Shown here one piece after another: positions 27,287 through 36,523 of a DNA stretch of 64,000 nucleotides; positions within the stretch are counted from its first letter, which is position 1; each line of letters opens with the position of its first letter. The stretch comes from Salibacterium qingdaonense (GTDB taxonomy: Bacteria; Bacillota; Bacilli; Bacillales; Marinococcaceae). A model generated the notes under the pieces. It did not search any database and was not told the origin of the DNA. It worked only from the letters and a program-made list of their open reading frames with translations. Position numbers and translations under genes: made by a program. Where the stretch lies: positions 131,286 through 195,285 of the forward strand of contig NZ_FOTY01000001.1 in NCBI RefSeq assembly GCF_900114715.1, in the 5' to 3' direction.

Positions 27287-28039
27287 TCAGGTTAACGAGC
27301 TGCCGCCGTCGATATAAATGTCTGATCCGGTAATGTGGGACGCTGCACCGGAGGCAAGAAACTGAATGAGCCCGGCTACCTGCTCCGCATCGGCGGGCGG
27401 AAACGTATTTAAATCTGTTTTACGGGAGGCACCTGCATCGGAGAGGTCTCCGGTACGGTGAAGACTGTTCTTAAACTCCGTGCGCACTCCTCCCGGGCAT
27501 ACCGCATTGACACGGATATTCCAGGGCGCGAGTTCTCTGGCAGCCATTTTCATGAAAGCAATCTGTCCGGCTTTGGCGGTGCTGTATGCGGAAAAACCAG
27601 GCTGGGAAAAAGTCCGGTTTCCACTCACCGAACTGGTGATAACGATACTCCCGCCTTGTTGTTTCATAAATGGGACAGCGTATTTCACAGTAAGAAATGT
27701 TCCTCTCAGATCGGTTTCAATGGTCCGGTCCCAATCCTTGGGTTCCAGGGATTCAATCGGAGCCATTGTGCCTGCGATCCCTCCGTTTGCGACCACAATA
27801 TCAAGATGCTTATATGAGGCACGAAGCATGTCGAAGGCCTGTTTCATCTCTTCCGGTGAGGCAAGGTCCGCTTCAAGAACCACAGCCCTGCCGTTTCTTT
27901 CTTCGACAGCGGTTTTGGTTTGTTCGGCTTTGTTACGGTTTATGTCGAGAATGGCGATGTCCATATTTTCACCGGCCAGTAAAAGGGCTGCCGCTCTGCC
28001 AATGCCGGAACCTGCCCCGGTAATCAATGCTTGCATCAT
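27287..28039 (-). CDS. Short-chain dehydrogenase/reductase
   Basis: 250 residues. The NAD(P)-binding motif is ITGAGSGIGRAAA, followed by NGGIAG (variant of NNAG), the catalytic Ser in VITSSVSGNRTF, the YxxxK motif YSTAKAGQ, and IDGGSSLT at the end, as in sugar and polyol dehydrogenases. The Asp after the second strand (ILDINR) suggests NAD rather than NADP. It is divergent from the rhamnose operon, so it may act on a related sugar or aldehyde, but nothing identifies the substrate. Confidence 0.85.
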   Translation of the reverse strand: MMQALITGAGSGIGRAAALLLAGENMDIAILDINRNKAEQTKTAVEERNGRAVVLEADLASPEEMKQAFDMLRASYKHLDIVVANGGIAGTMAPIESLEPKDWDRTIETDLRGTFLTVKYAVPFMKQQGGSIVITSSVSGNRTFSQPGFSAYSTAKAGQIAFMKMAARELAPWNIRVNAVCPGGVRTEFKNSLHRTGDLSDAGASRKTDLNTFPPADAEQVAGLIQFLASGAASHITGSDIYIDGGSSLT

Positions 28040-28057
28040 TCAGCCTCCTGTTTTTTA

Positions 28058-28071
28058 AAAAAGCGTTTTCA
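28058..28071 (-). promoter_or_regulatory. cre-like site upstream of the SDR gene
   Basis: On the minus strand the sequence reads TGAAAACGCTTTTT, close to the CcpA consensus TGWAARCGYTWNCW with one mismatch near the end. It lies 20 bases from the SDR start, so catabolite repression is plausible. Confidence 0.45.
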
Positions 28072-28226
28072 CTGAAGATGAAAGTTTACTATAAGAACTT
28101 CGAATTGTCTATATCAGAAATCAACGAAATCTATTGCTCTGCAATAATGTTTGTTATTTTTTGAAATGGAGAATGGAAGAAGTATATGTTTGTTTGAATG
28201 CGCTATCAAAAATTTAAATAAATATA

Positions 28227-28255
28227 TTCAAAAATAAAACCAAATTTGTTATGAT
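28227..28255 (+). promoter_or_regulatory. Probable sigma-A promoter of the rhamnose operon
   Basis: TTCAAA and TATGAT, separated by 17 bases, lie about 40 bases before the aldolase-dehydrogenase start codon in a very AT-rich stretch. The -35 box is weak, as expected for a regulated promoter. Confidence 0.5.
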
Positions 28256-28295
28256 GAAAACAAGGAAATAGAGACTTACAAAGTGGAGGTTCGAG

Positions 28296-30365
28296 ATGAC
28301 TGAAAATTTATGGAATGACACAGAAGCAAAAAAGATGGAAACGATGCTCGAAGAATTGGTTTACCGCTCCAACCTGCTCGGATCGGATCGATCTGTCGCC
28401 AACTTCGGCGGCGGAAACACCTCGGTCAAGACGACCGAAAAAGATTTCCGCGGCCGTGATACTGAAGTGATGTGGGTGAAAGGCAGTGGATCGGACCTTG
28501 CTACGATGGGTGGAAAGCACTTCACCAGCCTGAGAATGGATGATATCCAGCCGCTGATGGAACGGGATGAAATGACGGATGAAGAGATGGTGGAATATCT
28601 TGGACACTGCATGGTGGACAGTAAACATCCGCGCTCTTCCATTGAGACCCTTCTTCATGCTTTTCTTCCGTATACCCATGTTGACCATACGCATCCCGAT
28701 GCAATTATCAGTATTTGCTGTGCGGATAATGGTAAAAACATTGCAGAAGAGATTTTTGGTAACCGGTTTGTCTGGGTGCCGTACGTAAGACCCGGTTTCA
28801 AACTATCCAAGATGATTGCAGACGGCGTGAAAAACAACCCGGAGGCCGAACTTGTATTGATGGAGAAGCACGGTCTTGTCACGTGGGGAGAGACGTCGAA
28901 AGAAAGTTATGACCAGACGATTAAGGTCATCCAGAAAGCAGAAGCTTATCTCCAGGACAAAATCAAACAGCAGAACAATTTCGGAGGGCAGAAATACGAA
29001 GCGCTGACCAAAGAGAAACGGGAAGCTGTGCTGGCAGAAGTACTGCCTTATCTCCGCGGGCAGGTCAGCGATGAGAAAAAGATGCTTCTGACATATTCTG
29101 ATGATGACAACGTTCTCGAATTCGTAAACAGCCGGGACGCCCAGTCGTTATCACAGGTGGGAGCAGCCTGCCCGGACCATCTCGTGCATACGAAGAGAGT
29201 ACCGCTTTATGTCGACTGGGACCCGTCTTCTGAAGACGCAGAAGCGTTGAAAGAAAAAATCCAAGACGGCGTTGCTTCTTTTAAAGAAGAATATGAAAAG
29301 TACTTTGAGAGAAACAAAAATGAAGACGATGAAATGTTCGAACCGGCCCCGCGTGTCATCCTCCTTCCGGGCATCGGCATGGTGAACACCGGTAAGAACC
29401 TGAAAATGGCGAATGTGAGCGGTGATCTATACCACCGCGCGATTGAAGTTATGAAAGGAAGCACGGCACTTGGAAACTTTGTATCTTTGGATGAAAATGA
29501 ATCGTATAACATAGAGTACTGGCCGCTCGAGCTGTACAAGTTATCCCTTGCCCCGCCGGAAGCGGAATTCTCAAGAGACGTTGCCTTTATTACCGGAGGA
29601 GCCGGGGGTATCGGCAGTGCTTCGGCACGGGAAATGCTGGAACAGGGTGCCCACGTCGTACTGGCCGACTTGAATGAAGAAGGCGCACAGGAAAAAGCCG
29701 CGGAATTCAATCAGGAGTTCGGATCAGGACGGGCCGCCGCCGTCAAAATGGACGTGACGAAAGAAGATCTCGTTCAGAAAGCCTATGAAACATCGATTCT
29801 CACTTACGGCGGCATTGATATTATTGTCAATAATGCCGGTCTGGCCACATCCAGCCCGCTTGAGGAAACAACGCTGGATGAATGGAACCTGAATATGAAC
29901 GTGCTCGGCACCGGCTACTTCCTTGTTGCGCGTGAAGCCTTCAAGAAAATGAAGGAACAGGGAACAGGCGGAAGCATGGTCTTCATTGGTTCGAAAAACT
30001 CCGTTTATGCCGGTAAAAACGCATCTGCCTACAGTTCCGTCAAAGCGCTTGAAGCTCACCTTGCCCGCACGATTGCCGCAGAAGGTGGACAGCACAGCAT
30101 CCGCGTCAACACGGTCCTTCCTGATGCTGTACTGCAGGGGTCCAATATCTGGACGTCGGAATGGAAGAATGAACGTGCTGCGGCGTACGGCATCCACCCG
30201 GATGAGCTGGATGAACATTACCGGAAACGGACGACACTGCAGGTTAATATTTATCCAAAAGACATTGCTGAAGCGGTCGCGTTTTTCGCATCATCGAAGT
30301 CACTTAAAACAACCGGTGCGATGATTACCGTAGACGGCGGTGTACCTGCCGCTTTCGCAAGATAG
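28296..30365 (+). CDS. rhaE: Bifunctional rhamnulose-1-phosphate aldolase / lactaldehyde dehydrogenase
   Basis: 689 residues, the length of the fused RhaEW proteins of Bacillus. The N-terminal class II aldolase domain (about 1-390) has the metal-binding motif YTHVDHTHPDAI and a later catalytic-domain His in LMEKHGLVTWGE. The C-terminal SDR domain (about 425-689) has FITGGAGGIGSASA, NNAGLA and the active-site YSSVK. It splits rhamnulose-1-phosphate into dihydroxyacetone phosphate and lactaldehyde, and the second domain oxidises or reduces the lactaldehyde. It is the first gene of the rha operon. Confidence 0.92.
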   Translation: MTENLWNDTEAKKMETMLEELVYRSNLLGSDRSVANFGGGNTSVKTTEKDFRGRDTEVMWVKGSGSDLATMGGKHFTSLRMDDIQPLMERDEMTDEEMVEYLGHCMVDSKHPRSSIETLLHAFLPYTHVDHTHPDAIISICCADNGKNIAEEIFGNRFVWVPYVRPGFKLSKMIADGVKNNPEAELVLMEKHGLVTWGETSKESYDQTIKVIQKAEAYLQDKIKQQNNFGGQKYEALTKEKREAVLAEVLPYLRGQVSDEKKMLLTYSDDDNVLEFVNSRDAQSLSQVGAACPDHLVHTKRVPLYVDWDPSSEDAEALKEKIQDGVASFKEEYEKYFERNKNEDDEMFEPAPRVILLPGIGMVNTGKNLKMANVSGDLYHRAIEVMKGSTALGNFVSLDENESYNIEYWPLELYKLSLAPPEAEFSRDVAFITGGAGGIGSASAREMLEQGAHVVLADLNEEGAQEKAAEFNQEFGSGRAAAVKMDVTKEDLVQKAYETSILTYGGIDIIVNNAGLATSSPLEETTLDEWNLNMNVLGTGYFLVAREAFKKMKEQGTGGSMVFIGSKNSVYAGKNASAYSSVKALEAHLARTIAAEGGQHSIRVNTVLPDAVLQGSNIWTSEWKNERAAAYGIHPDELDEHYRKRTTLQVNIYPKDIAEAVAFFASSKSLKTTGAMITVDGGVPAAFAR

Positions 30366-30377
30366 GAGGAAACACGC

Positions 30378-30755
30378 ATGGCCTTACAGAAAAAAGGAGA
30401 AACCCATTGGATTATTCCCGATGGGTTCATCCCTCCTGAAAGCAGCGGCACGCAGACAAGTCATGAATCCATCTGCGTGTTGAATATGCAGGAAACAACA
30501 GCAAATGTAAGTATAACCGCTTATTTTGAAGACAGGGAGCCGTTAAAGGATATCAAGGTGCAGGTGCATGCAGAACGGGCTTCTCATATCCGAACCGCAG
30601 GTCTTGAAAAAGACGGGCGGACTATCCCGGAGAATGTGCCGTATGCGATTGCGGTGGAAAGTGATGTACCGGTGGTTGTGCAGTACAGCCGCCTCGATTC
30701 CACGCAGCCGGAACTGGCTTTGATGAGTACGATGGCTTATCCGCTGAATACGTAA
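30378..30755 (+). CDS. Sensory rhodopsin transducer-like protein (ASRT family)
   Basis: 125 residues. It aligns along its whole length with what I remember of the Anabaena sensory rhodopsin transducer: IPDGFIPP, SHESICVLN, ITAYFEDREP, HIRT, VPVVVQYSRLDSTQPELAL and STMAY are all matched. The fold of the known protein is a small beta sandwich forming tetramers. There is no rhodopsin gene in the window, and the gene sits between the rhamnose aldolase and isomerase with a strong AGGAGG site, so a role with sugar metabolism, perhaps sugar binding or regulation, is more likely than light signalling. The actual role is unknown. Confidence 0.9.
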   Translation: MALQKKGETHWIIPDGFIPPESSGTQTSHESICVLNMQETTANVSITAYFEDREPLKDIKVQVHAERASHIRTAGLEKDGRTIPENVPYAIAVESDVPVVVQYSRLDSTQPELALMSTMAYPLNT

Positions 30756-30774
30756 TAGAAAGGCTGTGAAAAGA

Positions 30775-31995
30775 ATGAGTGATAAACAGTACGCCCTGTT
30801 TGAAGAACAGCAGAAAGCACGCGGTATCGATCTTGATAAGGTGAAAAACAAAATAAAAGGGTTGGAAGTGGAAACGCCTTCATGGGGGTTCGGCGACTCC
30901 GGCACCCGCTTCAAAGTATTTGAACAGGAAGGCATTCCCCGCGACCCGTTCGAAAAAATCGAAGACGCCGCCCAAGTGCACAAATTCACCGGAAGCAGCG
31001 GTGCGGCAGCCATTCATATCCCGTGGGACAAAGTAGATGACTACAAAGCACTGAAGTCCCATGCCAAAGACCACGGCATAGCCATCGGTGCGGTAAACCC
31101 GAACGTATTTCAGGATGATGATTATAAGTTCGGCAGTGTTACCAATTCCGATCCTGCTATCCGCCAAAAAGCAGTCGATCACCTGCTTGAATGTGTAGAC
31201 ATTGCAAGAGAAGTCGATTCCAAAGCGATCAGCCTCTGGTTCGCTGACGGCACCAACTATCCAGGCCAGGCTGATTTCCGCAAACGCAAGAACTGGATGC
31301 ATGAATCGCTTCAGACGCTTTACAACGCCCTGGATGAAGACATGCGGATGCTGATTGAATACAAGTTCTTTGAACCCGCTTTTTATCATACAGATCTTGC
31401 CGACTGGGGAATGGCATTTAACATGGCCAATAAATTGGGTCCGAAAGCAGACGTCCTGGTCGATACCGGCCATCACCCGCAGGCAGCCAATATCGAACAC
31501 ATTGTAGCGTATCTGCTGGACGAGAAGAAGCTCGGCGGCTTCCATTTCAACAGCCGGAAATATGCTGATGACGATCTGATTGTCGCAGCCCATAATCCGC
31601 ACGAGATCTTTCTGATTATGCAGCAGATTGTGGCAGCCGAAGAAGACGGCGCGGATCCGGCCGCGGCGAAGACCGCCGGCAACATCGCCTATATGCTCGA
31701 TCAGTGCCACAACATCGAGCCGAAAATTCCTGCTATGATCCGCTCGATTATGAATGTCCAGAACCTGTATGCCAAAGCCTGCCTCGTCAACCTTGATGAA
31801 CTCCGGGAAGCTCAGGAGAAACAGGATGTGCTGTGGGCCGAAGAAGTTGTGAGGGAAGCGTATGAATTTGATGTAACACCGCTTCTGAAAGCTGTCCGTG
31901 AAGAGATGGGAGCCGCGCCGGATCCGATGAAGGCTTACCGCGAGAGCGGCTACGCCGAAAAAATTCTGAAGCGGGGCAAAGGCGGTGCAGGCTGA
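30775..31995 (+). CDS. rhaI: L-rhamnose isomerase (RhaI type)
   Basis: About 406 residues. This is the shorter RhaI-like type rather than the E. coli RhaA type; recognised from LEVETPSWGFGDSGTRFKVF and the metal-binding segments IEYKFFEPAFYHTDLADWG and VDTGHHPQAANIEHIVAYLL, then GGFHFNSRKYADDDL. It converts L-rhamnose to L-rhamnulose. I choose ATG 30775 over the GTG at 30766, which is only two bases from the GAAAGG site. The stop overlaps the start of rhaB. Confidence 0.92.
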   Translation: MSDKQYALFEEQQKARGIDLDKVKNKIKGLEVETPSWGFGDSGTRFKVFEQEGIPRDPFEKIEDAAQVHKFTGSSGAAAIHIPWDKVDDYKALKSHAKDHGIAIGAVNPNVFQDDDYKFGSVTNSDPAIRQKAVDHLLECVDIAREVDSKAISLWFADGTNYPGQADFRKRKNWMHESLQTLYNALDEDMRMLIEYKFFEPAFYHTDLADWGMAFNMANKLGPKADVLVDTGHHPQAANIEHIVAYLLDEKKLGGFHFNSRKYADDDLIVAAHNPHEIFLIMQQIVAAEEDGADPAAAKTAGNIAYMLDQCHNIEPKIPAMIRSIMNVQNLYAKACLVNLDELREAQEKQDVLWAEEVVREAYEFDVTPLLKAVREEMGAAPDPMKAYRESGYAEKILKRGKGGAG

Positions 31996-33485
31996 TGAGT
32001 GTATTAGCTTTTGATATCGGCGCCGGGAGCGGGCGTGCGATTCTGGCCGACGTGCAGGATTACCGCCTGCACATGAAGGAAATTCACCGGTTTGATAACA
32101 CACCTGTACAAATCAGGAAGCGCCTGCACTGGGATGTGTACCGGCTGTTCCATGAAATAAAACAGGGAATTTGGAAGGCGGTGCAGGCAGGAGAGAATGT
32201 CGAAGCGATTGCGATAGATACGTGGGCAGTCGACTTCGGCCTGCTTGGAAAAGACGGCGAACTTCTCCGCGCTCCGTATCATTACCGGGACCACCATACC
32301 GACGGTGTTATGGAAGAATTTCAGAAATCCAAAATAAGCCGCAGAGACATTTTTGAAAAAACCGGTATTCAGTTTCTCCCTTTTAACACCATTTATCAGC
32401 TGGAGGCGATGAGCCGGGCGGAATCACCGATTCTGAACGAAGCCGTGGATCTTCTTTTAATGCCGGACCTGCTCCGCTACTTTTTGACCGGTGAAAAGAA
32501 AACGGAATTTACGAATGCGACAACCACCCAGCTCTTCAATCCGAAATCGATGGAATGGGACCGCGAGCTGGTGGAGGCGGCCGGGGTGAGTACGGATCTG
32601 TTTCAGGAGGTTGTGACACCGGGCACAGTCATCGGGGAACTGAGCGTAGAGCTGTGTGAAGAACTCGACACCGAACCGATTCCTGTCATAGCTGCCGGAG
32701 AACACGATACAGCATCGGCTGTAGCAGGTATCCCGGCATTGGATCAGAATTTTGCCTACGTGAGCTGCGGGACCTGGTCTTTAATGGGAACAGAAGTGGA
32801 AGATGCGGTGATTAATGAAAAGGCTTTTGAATGGAACTTCACGAATGAAGGCGGCGTGAATGACACGTTCCGTCTCCTGAAAAATATTATGGGGTTGTGG
32901 ATTCTCGAAGAATGCAGGCGGATCTGGGAATTCGATGAGAAGGTAGATTATGGGAAGCTTCTCGAAGAGGCGGAAGCGGCACCTGCCTTTGCTTTCTTCA
33001 TCGACCCGGATGATTTCAGGTTTCTAAACCCGGCTCATATGCCGAATGAAATCAAGGCCTACTGCAATGACACCAATCAGTACGTGCCACGGACCCGCGG
33101 CGAAATCACAAGAGGTGTGCTGGAAAGTCTTGCGCTGAAATATCGGTATGTGTTTGAGAGGACGCAGTATCTTGCGGGAACTCCGTTCTACGGACTGCAC
33201 ATGGTCGGCGGTGGTATTCAGAATGAGATGCTGTGCCGGTTCACTTCGAATGCTCTCGGCAAACCTGTCTGGGCCGGTCCCGTGGAAGGCAGTGCCATCG
33301 GCAACGTGATGTTACAGCTGATGGCGTCCGGAAAGGTGGAGAACCTTGCCGATGCCCGGATGGTTACGTTCAAGAGTACGGAAATGGCTTTTTATTTCCC
33401 TGAGGAAGAAGACACGTGGCATCGTGCGTATAAAACATTTTGTGATACGATAGGAGTAAATAACGGTGAAGACCTCACCGTATAG
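31995..33485 (+). CDS. rhaB: L-rhamnulokinase
   Basis: 496 residues of the FGGY kinase family. N-terminal phosphate motif AFDIGAGSGRAILADV; the segment IAIDTWAVDFGLLGKDG, the adenosine motif VSCGTWSLMGTE and the C-terminal VGGGIQNEMLCRFTSNALGKPVWAGPVEGSAIGN are typical of rhamnulokinases. It phosphorylates rhamnulose for the aldolase encoded first in the operon. Start and the rhaI stop overlap. Substrate assignment rests on both sequence and context; some members also act on L-ribulose. Confidence 0.93.
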   Translation: MSVLAFDIGAGSGRAILADVQDYRLHMKEIHRFDNTPVQIRKRLHWDVYRLFHEIKQGIWKAVQAGENVEAIAIDTWAVDFGLLGKDGELLRAPYHYRDHHTDGVMEEFQKSKISRRDIFEKTGIQFLPFNTIYQLEAMSRAESPILNEAVDLLLMPDLLRYFLTGEKKTEFTNATTTQLFNPKSMEWDRELVEAAGVSTDLFQEVVTPGTVIGELSVELCEELDTEPIPVIAAGEHDTASAVAGIPALDQNFAYVSCGTWSLMGTEVEDAVINEKAFEWNFTNEGGVNDTFRLLKNIMGLWILEECRRIWEFDEKVDYGKLLEEAEAAPAFAFFIDPDDFRFLNPAHMPNEIKAYCNDTNQYVPRTRGEITRGVLESLALKYRYVFERTQYLAGTPFYGLHMVGGGIQNEMLCRFTSNALGKPVWAGPVEGSAIGNVMLQLMASGKVENLADARMVTFKSTEMAFYFPEEEDTWHRAYKTFCDTIGVNNGEDLTV

Positions 33486-33504
33486 AAGGAAAGTAGGGAA
33501 AAGA

Positions 33505-34260
33505 GTGTTAGTGGCAGAGAGGTACGAGCGAATTCTACAGACGGTCGATGAAAAAGGGAGCGTCCGTGTTTCTGAACTGAGCGAGCAGTTCGGTGTAACA
33601 GAAGAAACGATAAGGCGGGACCTGGATCATCTCGAAAAGGAAAACAAAATCAAGAGGAGCCATGGAGGCGCCGTTTCCAATAAAAATGACAAAACGGAAA
33701 CACCGTATTCCAAGCGGGAAATTACGAATGTCGAAGAGAAAAACGGCATTGCCAGAAAGGCGCTCGAGTTCGTGGAGGAAAACGACCGTATCATTCTCGA
33801 TGCCAGTTCCACCGCCTGGTATATGGCTAAAGGTCTGCCGGATATCCCGCTCATTGTGCTCACTAATTCGATGAAAGTGTCCGCCGAATTAAGTGAAAAA
33901 CAGCATATCCAGGTGATATCCACCGGCGGCATGCTGACACCGCGCTCGCTTTCCTTTGTCGGACCGCTGACCGAATACAGCATCAACATGTATCATGTAG
34001 ACAAAGTCTTTCTTTCCTGCCAGGGGATTCATGCGGAAAAAGGATTGAGTGATTCGAGCGAACTCCAGGCGCATGTGAAACAGAAAATGATCGAAGCCGG
34101 TGACGATGTTTACGTACTTGCCGATCATACGAAATTCAACGTACAGTCTTTCAGCCGAATCGCCAACTGGGACGCTGTGGATACGTTTATTACAGACAAG
34201 ATGAAAGACGACGACCGCATGCATCTGCAGGAAAAGAACATCGATGTATATACGCTCTGA
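33505..34260 (+). CDS. DeoR family regulator of the rhamnose operon
   Basis: About 251 residues. I place the start at GTG 33505 behind AGTAGGGA; GTG 33511 is an alternative, and an upstream GTG at 33466 would overlap rhaB without a good site. N-terminal helix-turn-helix: VSELSEQFGVTEETIRRDLDHLE; C-terminal sugar-phosphate sensor domain with DASSTAWYMA, TNSMKVSAELSE and ADHTKF. As the last gene of the rha operon it probably represses it until a rhamnose phosphate intermediate appears, like YulB in Bacillus subtilis. Confidence 0.88.
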   Translation: MLVAERYERILQTVDEKGSVRVSELSEQFGVTEETIRRDLDHLEKENKIKRSHGGAVSNKNDKTETPYSKREITNVEEKNGIARKALEFVEENDRIILDASSTAWYMAKGLPDIPLIVLTNSMKVSAELSEKQHIQVISTGGMLTPRSLSFVGPLTEYSINMYHVDKVFLSCQGIHAEKGLSDSSELQAHVKQKMIEAGDDVYVLADHTKFNVQSFSRIANWDAVDTFITDKMKDDDRMHLQEKNIDVYTL

Positions 34261-34285
34261 AAAACACAAACGACCTTTTAATAAA

Positions 34286-34314
34286 GAAAATCCTTCCTGT
34301 TCGGAAGGGTTTTC
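34286..34314 (+). terminator. Terminator of the rhamnose operon
   Basis: GAAAA-CCTTCC pairs with GGAAGG-TTTTC across a 5-base loop, 26 bases after the regulator stop. Confidence 0.8.
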
Positions 34315-34362
34315 TATTGAATCATGCCGTCAGTGGGAGCAGCAGCCTGGGAGGTTTCAACA

Positions 34363-34391
34363 TTTACAACCCCCGAACCTGTTGGTATAAT
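34363..34391 (+). promoter_or_regulatory. Sigma-A promoter of the tRNA gene
   Basis: TTTACA and a consensus TATAAT are separated by exactly 17 bases, ending 17 bases before the tRNA 5' end. Confidence 0.82.
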
Positions 34392-34408
34392 AGGGTTTGT
34401 GACATTGA

Positions 34409-34483
34409 GCCCCAGTAGCTCAGGGGAAGAGCAACAGCCTCCTAAGCTGTAGGTCGCAGGTTCGATTCCTGCCTGGGGCGCCA
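34409..34483 (+). tRNA. tRNA-Arg (anticodon CCU)
   Basis: Full cloverleaf of 75 bases with encoded CCA. Acceptor GCCCCAG pairs with CTGGGGC; D-arm around AGCTCAGGGGAAGAGC; anticodon stem ACAGC/GCTGT with loop CTCCTAA, anticodon CCT reading AGG; T-arm GCAGG-TTCGATT-CCTGC. It stands alone with its own promoter and terminator. tRNA genes are common integration sites, but I see no duplicated 3' end in the window. Confidence 0.95.
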
Positions 34484-34519
34484 AGAATTACAATATCATG
34501 CAGGTTATCACAATGAATA

Positions 34520-34558
34520 AAGCCGGGGCAGTTCACGATCTGTCTTCCGGCTTTTTTT
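34520..34558. terminator. Terminator after the tRNA gene
   Basis: AAGCCGG pairs with CCGGCTT followed by Ts, 37 bases after the tRNA. It also lies at the 3' end of the decayed gene on the other strand. Confidence 0.8.
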
Positions 34559-34930
34559 AGTGATACGGCGCCTGTGAACCAGTATCGGATTTTTCGATGA
34601 ACTTTTGAAACCCATAGTTCACCAGGGCAAGCGAAAAGCTGATAATAAACATAGCGGCCGCGTTCATATTTTTAAATTTGTAATGCCCGATTTTTTGAAA
34701 AAGTTTGTTCAGCGGATAGGCGAAAAGAAGGTCTATCAAAAAATTCACAACGACGTATAGGGCGAGTCTGCCGTATGTAAAATGAAACACCCATAAATTG
34801 ATGGTGAAAAAAACACCGAAAATAAAAGAAAGAGCATCAAACACCATTTAAACGATGTTGGAGGGAGAAAAAGGACGTTGATAATCCATAAAACGATGAC
34901 ATACCCTATTCTGAAAACATTCGCTGACAT
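34557..34930 (-). pseudogene. Small membrane protein gene, apparently broken by deletion and frameshift
   Basis: Two overlapping reading frames each hold part of one hydrophobic protein. The first, from 34930, reads MSANVFRIGYVIVLWIINVL and continues to LPPTSFK near 34855. The second, from about 34847, reads MVFDALSFIFGVFFTINLWV and continues through three further hydrophobic segments to 34557. A TAA stop immediately precedes the second ATG in its frame. I recall Bacillaceae proteins in which both parts are joined with an extra segment between them, so a small deletion with frameshift at about 34850 is the likely history. Two separate overlapping genes remain possible. Function unknown. Confidence 0.55.
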
Positions 34931-35068
34931 AACATCACCCTGGGTTTTTCTTTTAGAATGAGAAGGCATCCTTTGTTTTATTCCTGCATCTCAAAAAAAG
35001 GTTCTACCCGAAGCGGTTTGTCCTTTAAGATGAAAGGAGAATAAAGGAACAAAGGGAAGGGGAAGCGT

Positions 35069-36508
35069 ATGACAGCCATATTTACCCGTCGTCCGGTCGT
35101 GGCGGGACTTTTGATACTGATGTTTTGTGTCATGATGATATCGGTCTATCATCTATATAAGAAAGTGCCGGATCACACATCTGTTGAAGGAGACGTTCAC
35201 CGCACCAATGATATCGAATTTCTGTACGACCTGACCTATCAGAAAAGCGGAGAGCAGCAGCAGGAACAGGTGATTTTTGACCGCGTCTTTGAGATGATTC
35301 AGGAAGCGGAAGATTTTATTGTGGTGGATATGTTTTTGTTTAATGGGCAGTATGACCAATCGATGAACTTTCCCGCGGTTGCAGGAAGTCTGGCCGATGC
35401 GTTGGTAGAAAAGAAACAGAACCATCCGAACATGGATATTGTCGTGATAACCGACCGGATTAACACGTTTTATGGTTCGTACAAGACAGATACTTTTACA
35501 AGCATGAAAGAAGCTGATATTCCGGTGTTCTATACGAACATGAAGCCGCTCAGGGATTCAAATCCGGCGTACTCGGGGGTATACAGAACGTTTTTTCAGT
35601 GGTTCGGTACCGGGGGAAAGGGTTGGCTGCCGAATGCTTTCAGCCCGGATGCTCCGGATGTGACACTGCGCTCTTATCTCGAACTTCTGAATTTCAAAGC
35701 CAACCACCGGAAAACGGTAATCACCGAAGACCGGGGACTGGTCACGTCTGCTAATCCACATGATGCCAGTGCCGACCATTCCAATATCGGATTTGAAATA
35801 AAGGGCGGCATCCTTGAAGATATGCTGAAAACAGAGCAGGCTGTGGCGGAAATGGCCGGCGCTGATCCGTCCCTGTTTTCGTCTATGGAGGTGGAAGACG
35901 ATTCTTCAAAAGAAGGACCGTATCAGCTTCAGCTGCTCACCGAAGGTAAGATTGAAAAACATACGTTGAAAGAGATAAGGGAGGCAGGAGCGGGAGACCG
36001 CGTGACAGTTGGTGCGTTTTACCTTTCAGACCGCGATGTGATCAGCGCGCTGTTGAAAGCAGCAGACAGAGGAGTGGATGTCCGGCTTGTGCTTGATCCA
36101 AACAAAGACGCGTTTGGAAGAGAAAAGAACGGCATTCCCAACCGCCCGGCCGCCGCGGAACTGGTGGAGGATTCCGGTGGAGATGTAGAGGTGAAATGGT
36201 ACCATACAAACGGGGAACAGTTTCATACGAAGATGGTTTTTGTAGAAAAAGAAACCGAGGATGTCCTGATCGGAGGATCGGCCAATTACACAAAACGAAA
36301 CATCGGAGATTTTAATCTTGAAACGAATGTGAAAATAAGTGCGGCGTCAGACACCGAAGTGATGGAGAAGACGGACGCCTATTTTCAACGGGTATGGAAC
36401 AATGAGGAGGGTCGTTATACCGAGGATTACGAAACATTCGCCGATGAATCGGCTCTTTCGTACTGGCTCTACCGCTTTCAGGAATGGAGCGGTCTTTCCA
36501 GCTTTTAA
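35069..36508 (+). CDS. Phospholipase D-like protein with N-terminal membrane anchor
   Basis: 479 residues. An uncleaved-looking membrane segment (about 10-30) is followed by two PLD domains. HKD motif 1 is NHRKT with His213 and TSANPHDASADHSN; motif 2 is FHTKM with His386 and GGSANYTKRNIGDFNLE. Such proteins hydrolyse or transfer phosphodiester head groups; some make cardiolipin, but the layout here is that of the separate phospholipase-D-like group and the substrate is not clear. It is a single gene convergent with the ABC exporter genes. Confidence 0.85.
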   Translation: MTAIFTRRPVVAGLLILMFCVMMISVYHLYKKVPDHTSVEGDVHRTNDIEFLYDLTYQKSGEQQQEQVIFDRVFEMIQEAEDFIVVDMFLFNGQYDQSMNFPAVAGSLADALVEKKQNHPNMDIVVITDRINTFYGSYKTDTFTSMKEADIPVFYTNMKPLRDSNPAYSGVYRTFFQWFGTGGKGWLPNAFSPDAPDVTLRSYLELLNFKANHRKTVITEDRGLVTSANPHDASADHSNIGFEIKGGILEDMLKTEQAVAEMAGADPSLFSSMEVEDDSSKEGPYQLQLLTEGKIEKHTLKEIREAGAGDRVTVGAFYLSDRDVISALLKAADRGVDVRLVLDPNKDAFGREKNGIPNRPAAAELVEDSGGDVEVKWYHTNGEQFHTKMVFVEKETEDVLIGGSANYTKRNIGDFNLETNVKISAASDTEVMEKTDAYFQRVWNNEEGRYTEDYETFADESALSYWLYRFQEWSGLSSF

Positions 36509-36523
36509 ATGGCAGGACATCCA

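Noticed and set aside
30880-32103. 407-codon minus-strand frame opposite the rhamnose isomerase gene
   Set aside because: Shadow frame; crosses into rhaB and has no ribosome site.
34409-34483. tRNA gene as an attachment site of an integrated island
   Set aside because: No repeat of the tRNA 3' end, integrase or phage gene is seen in the window.
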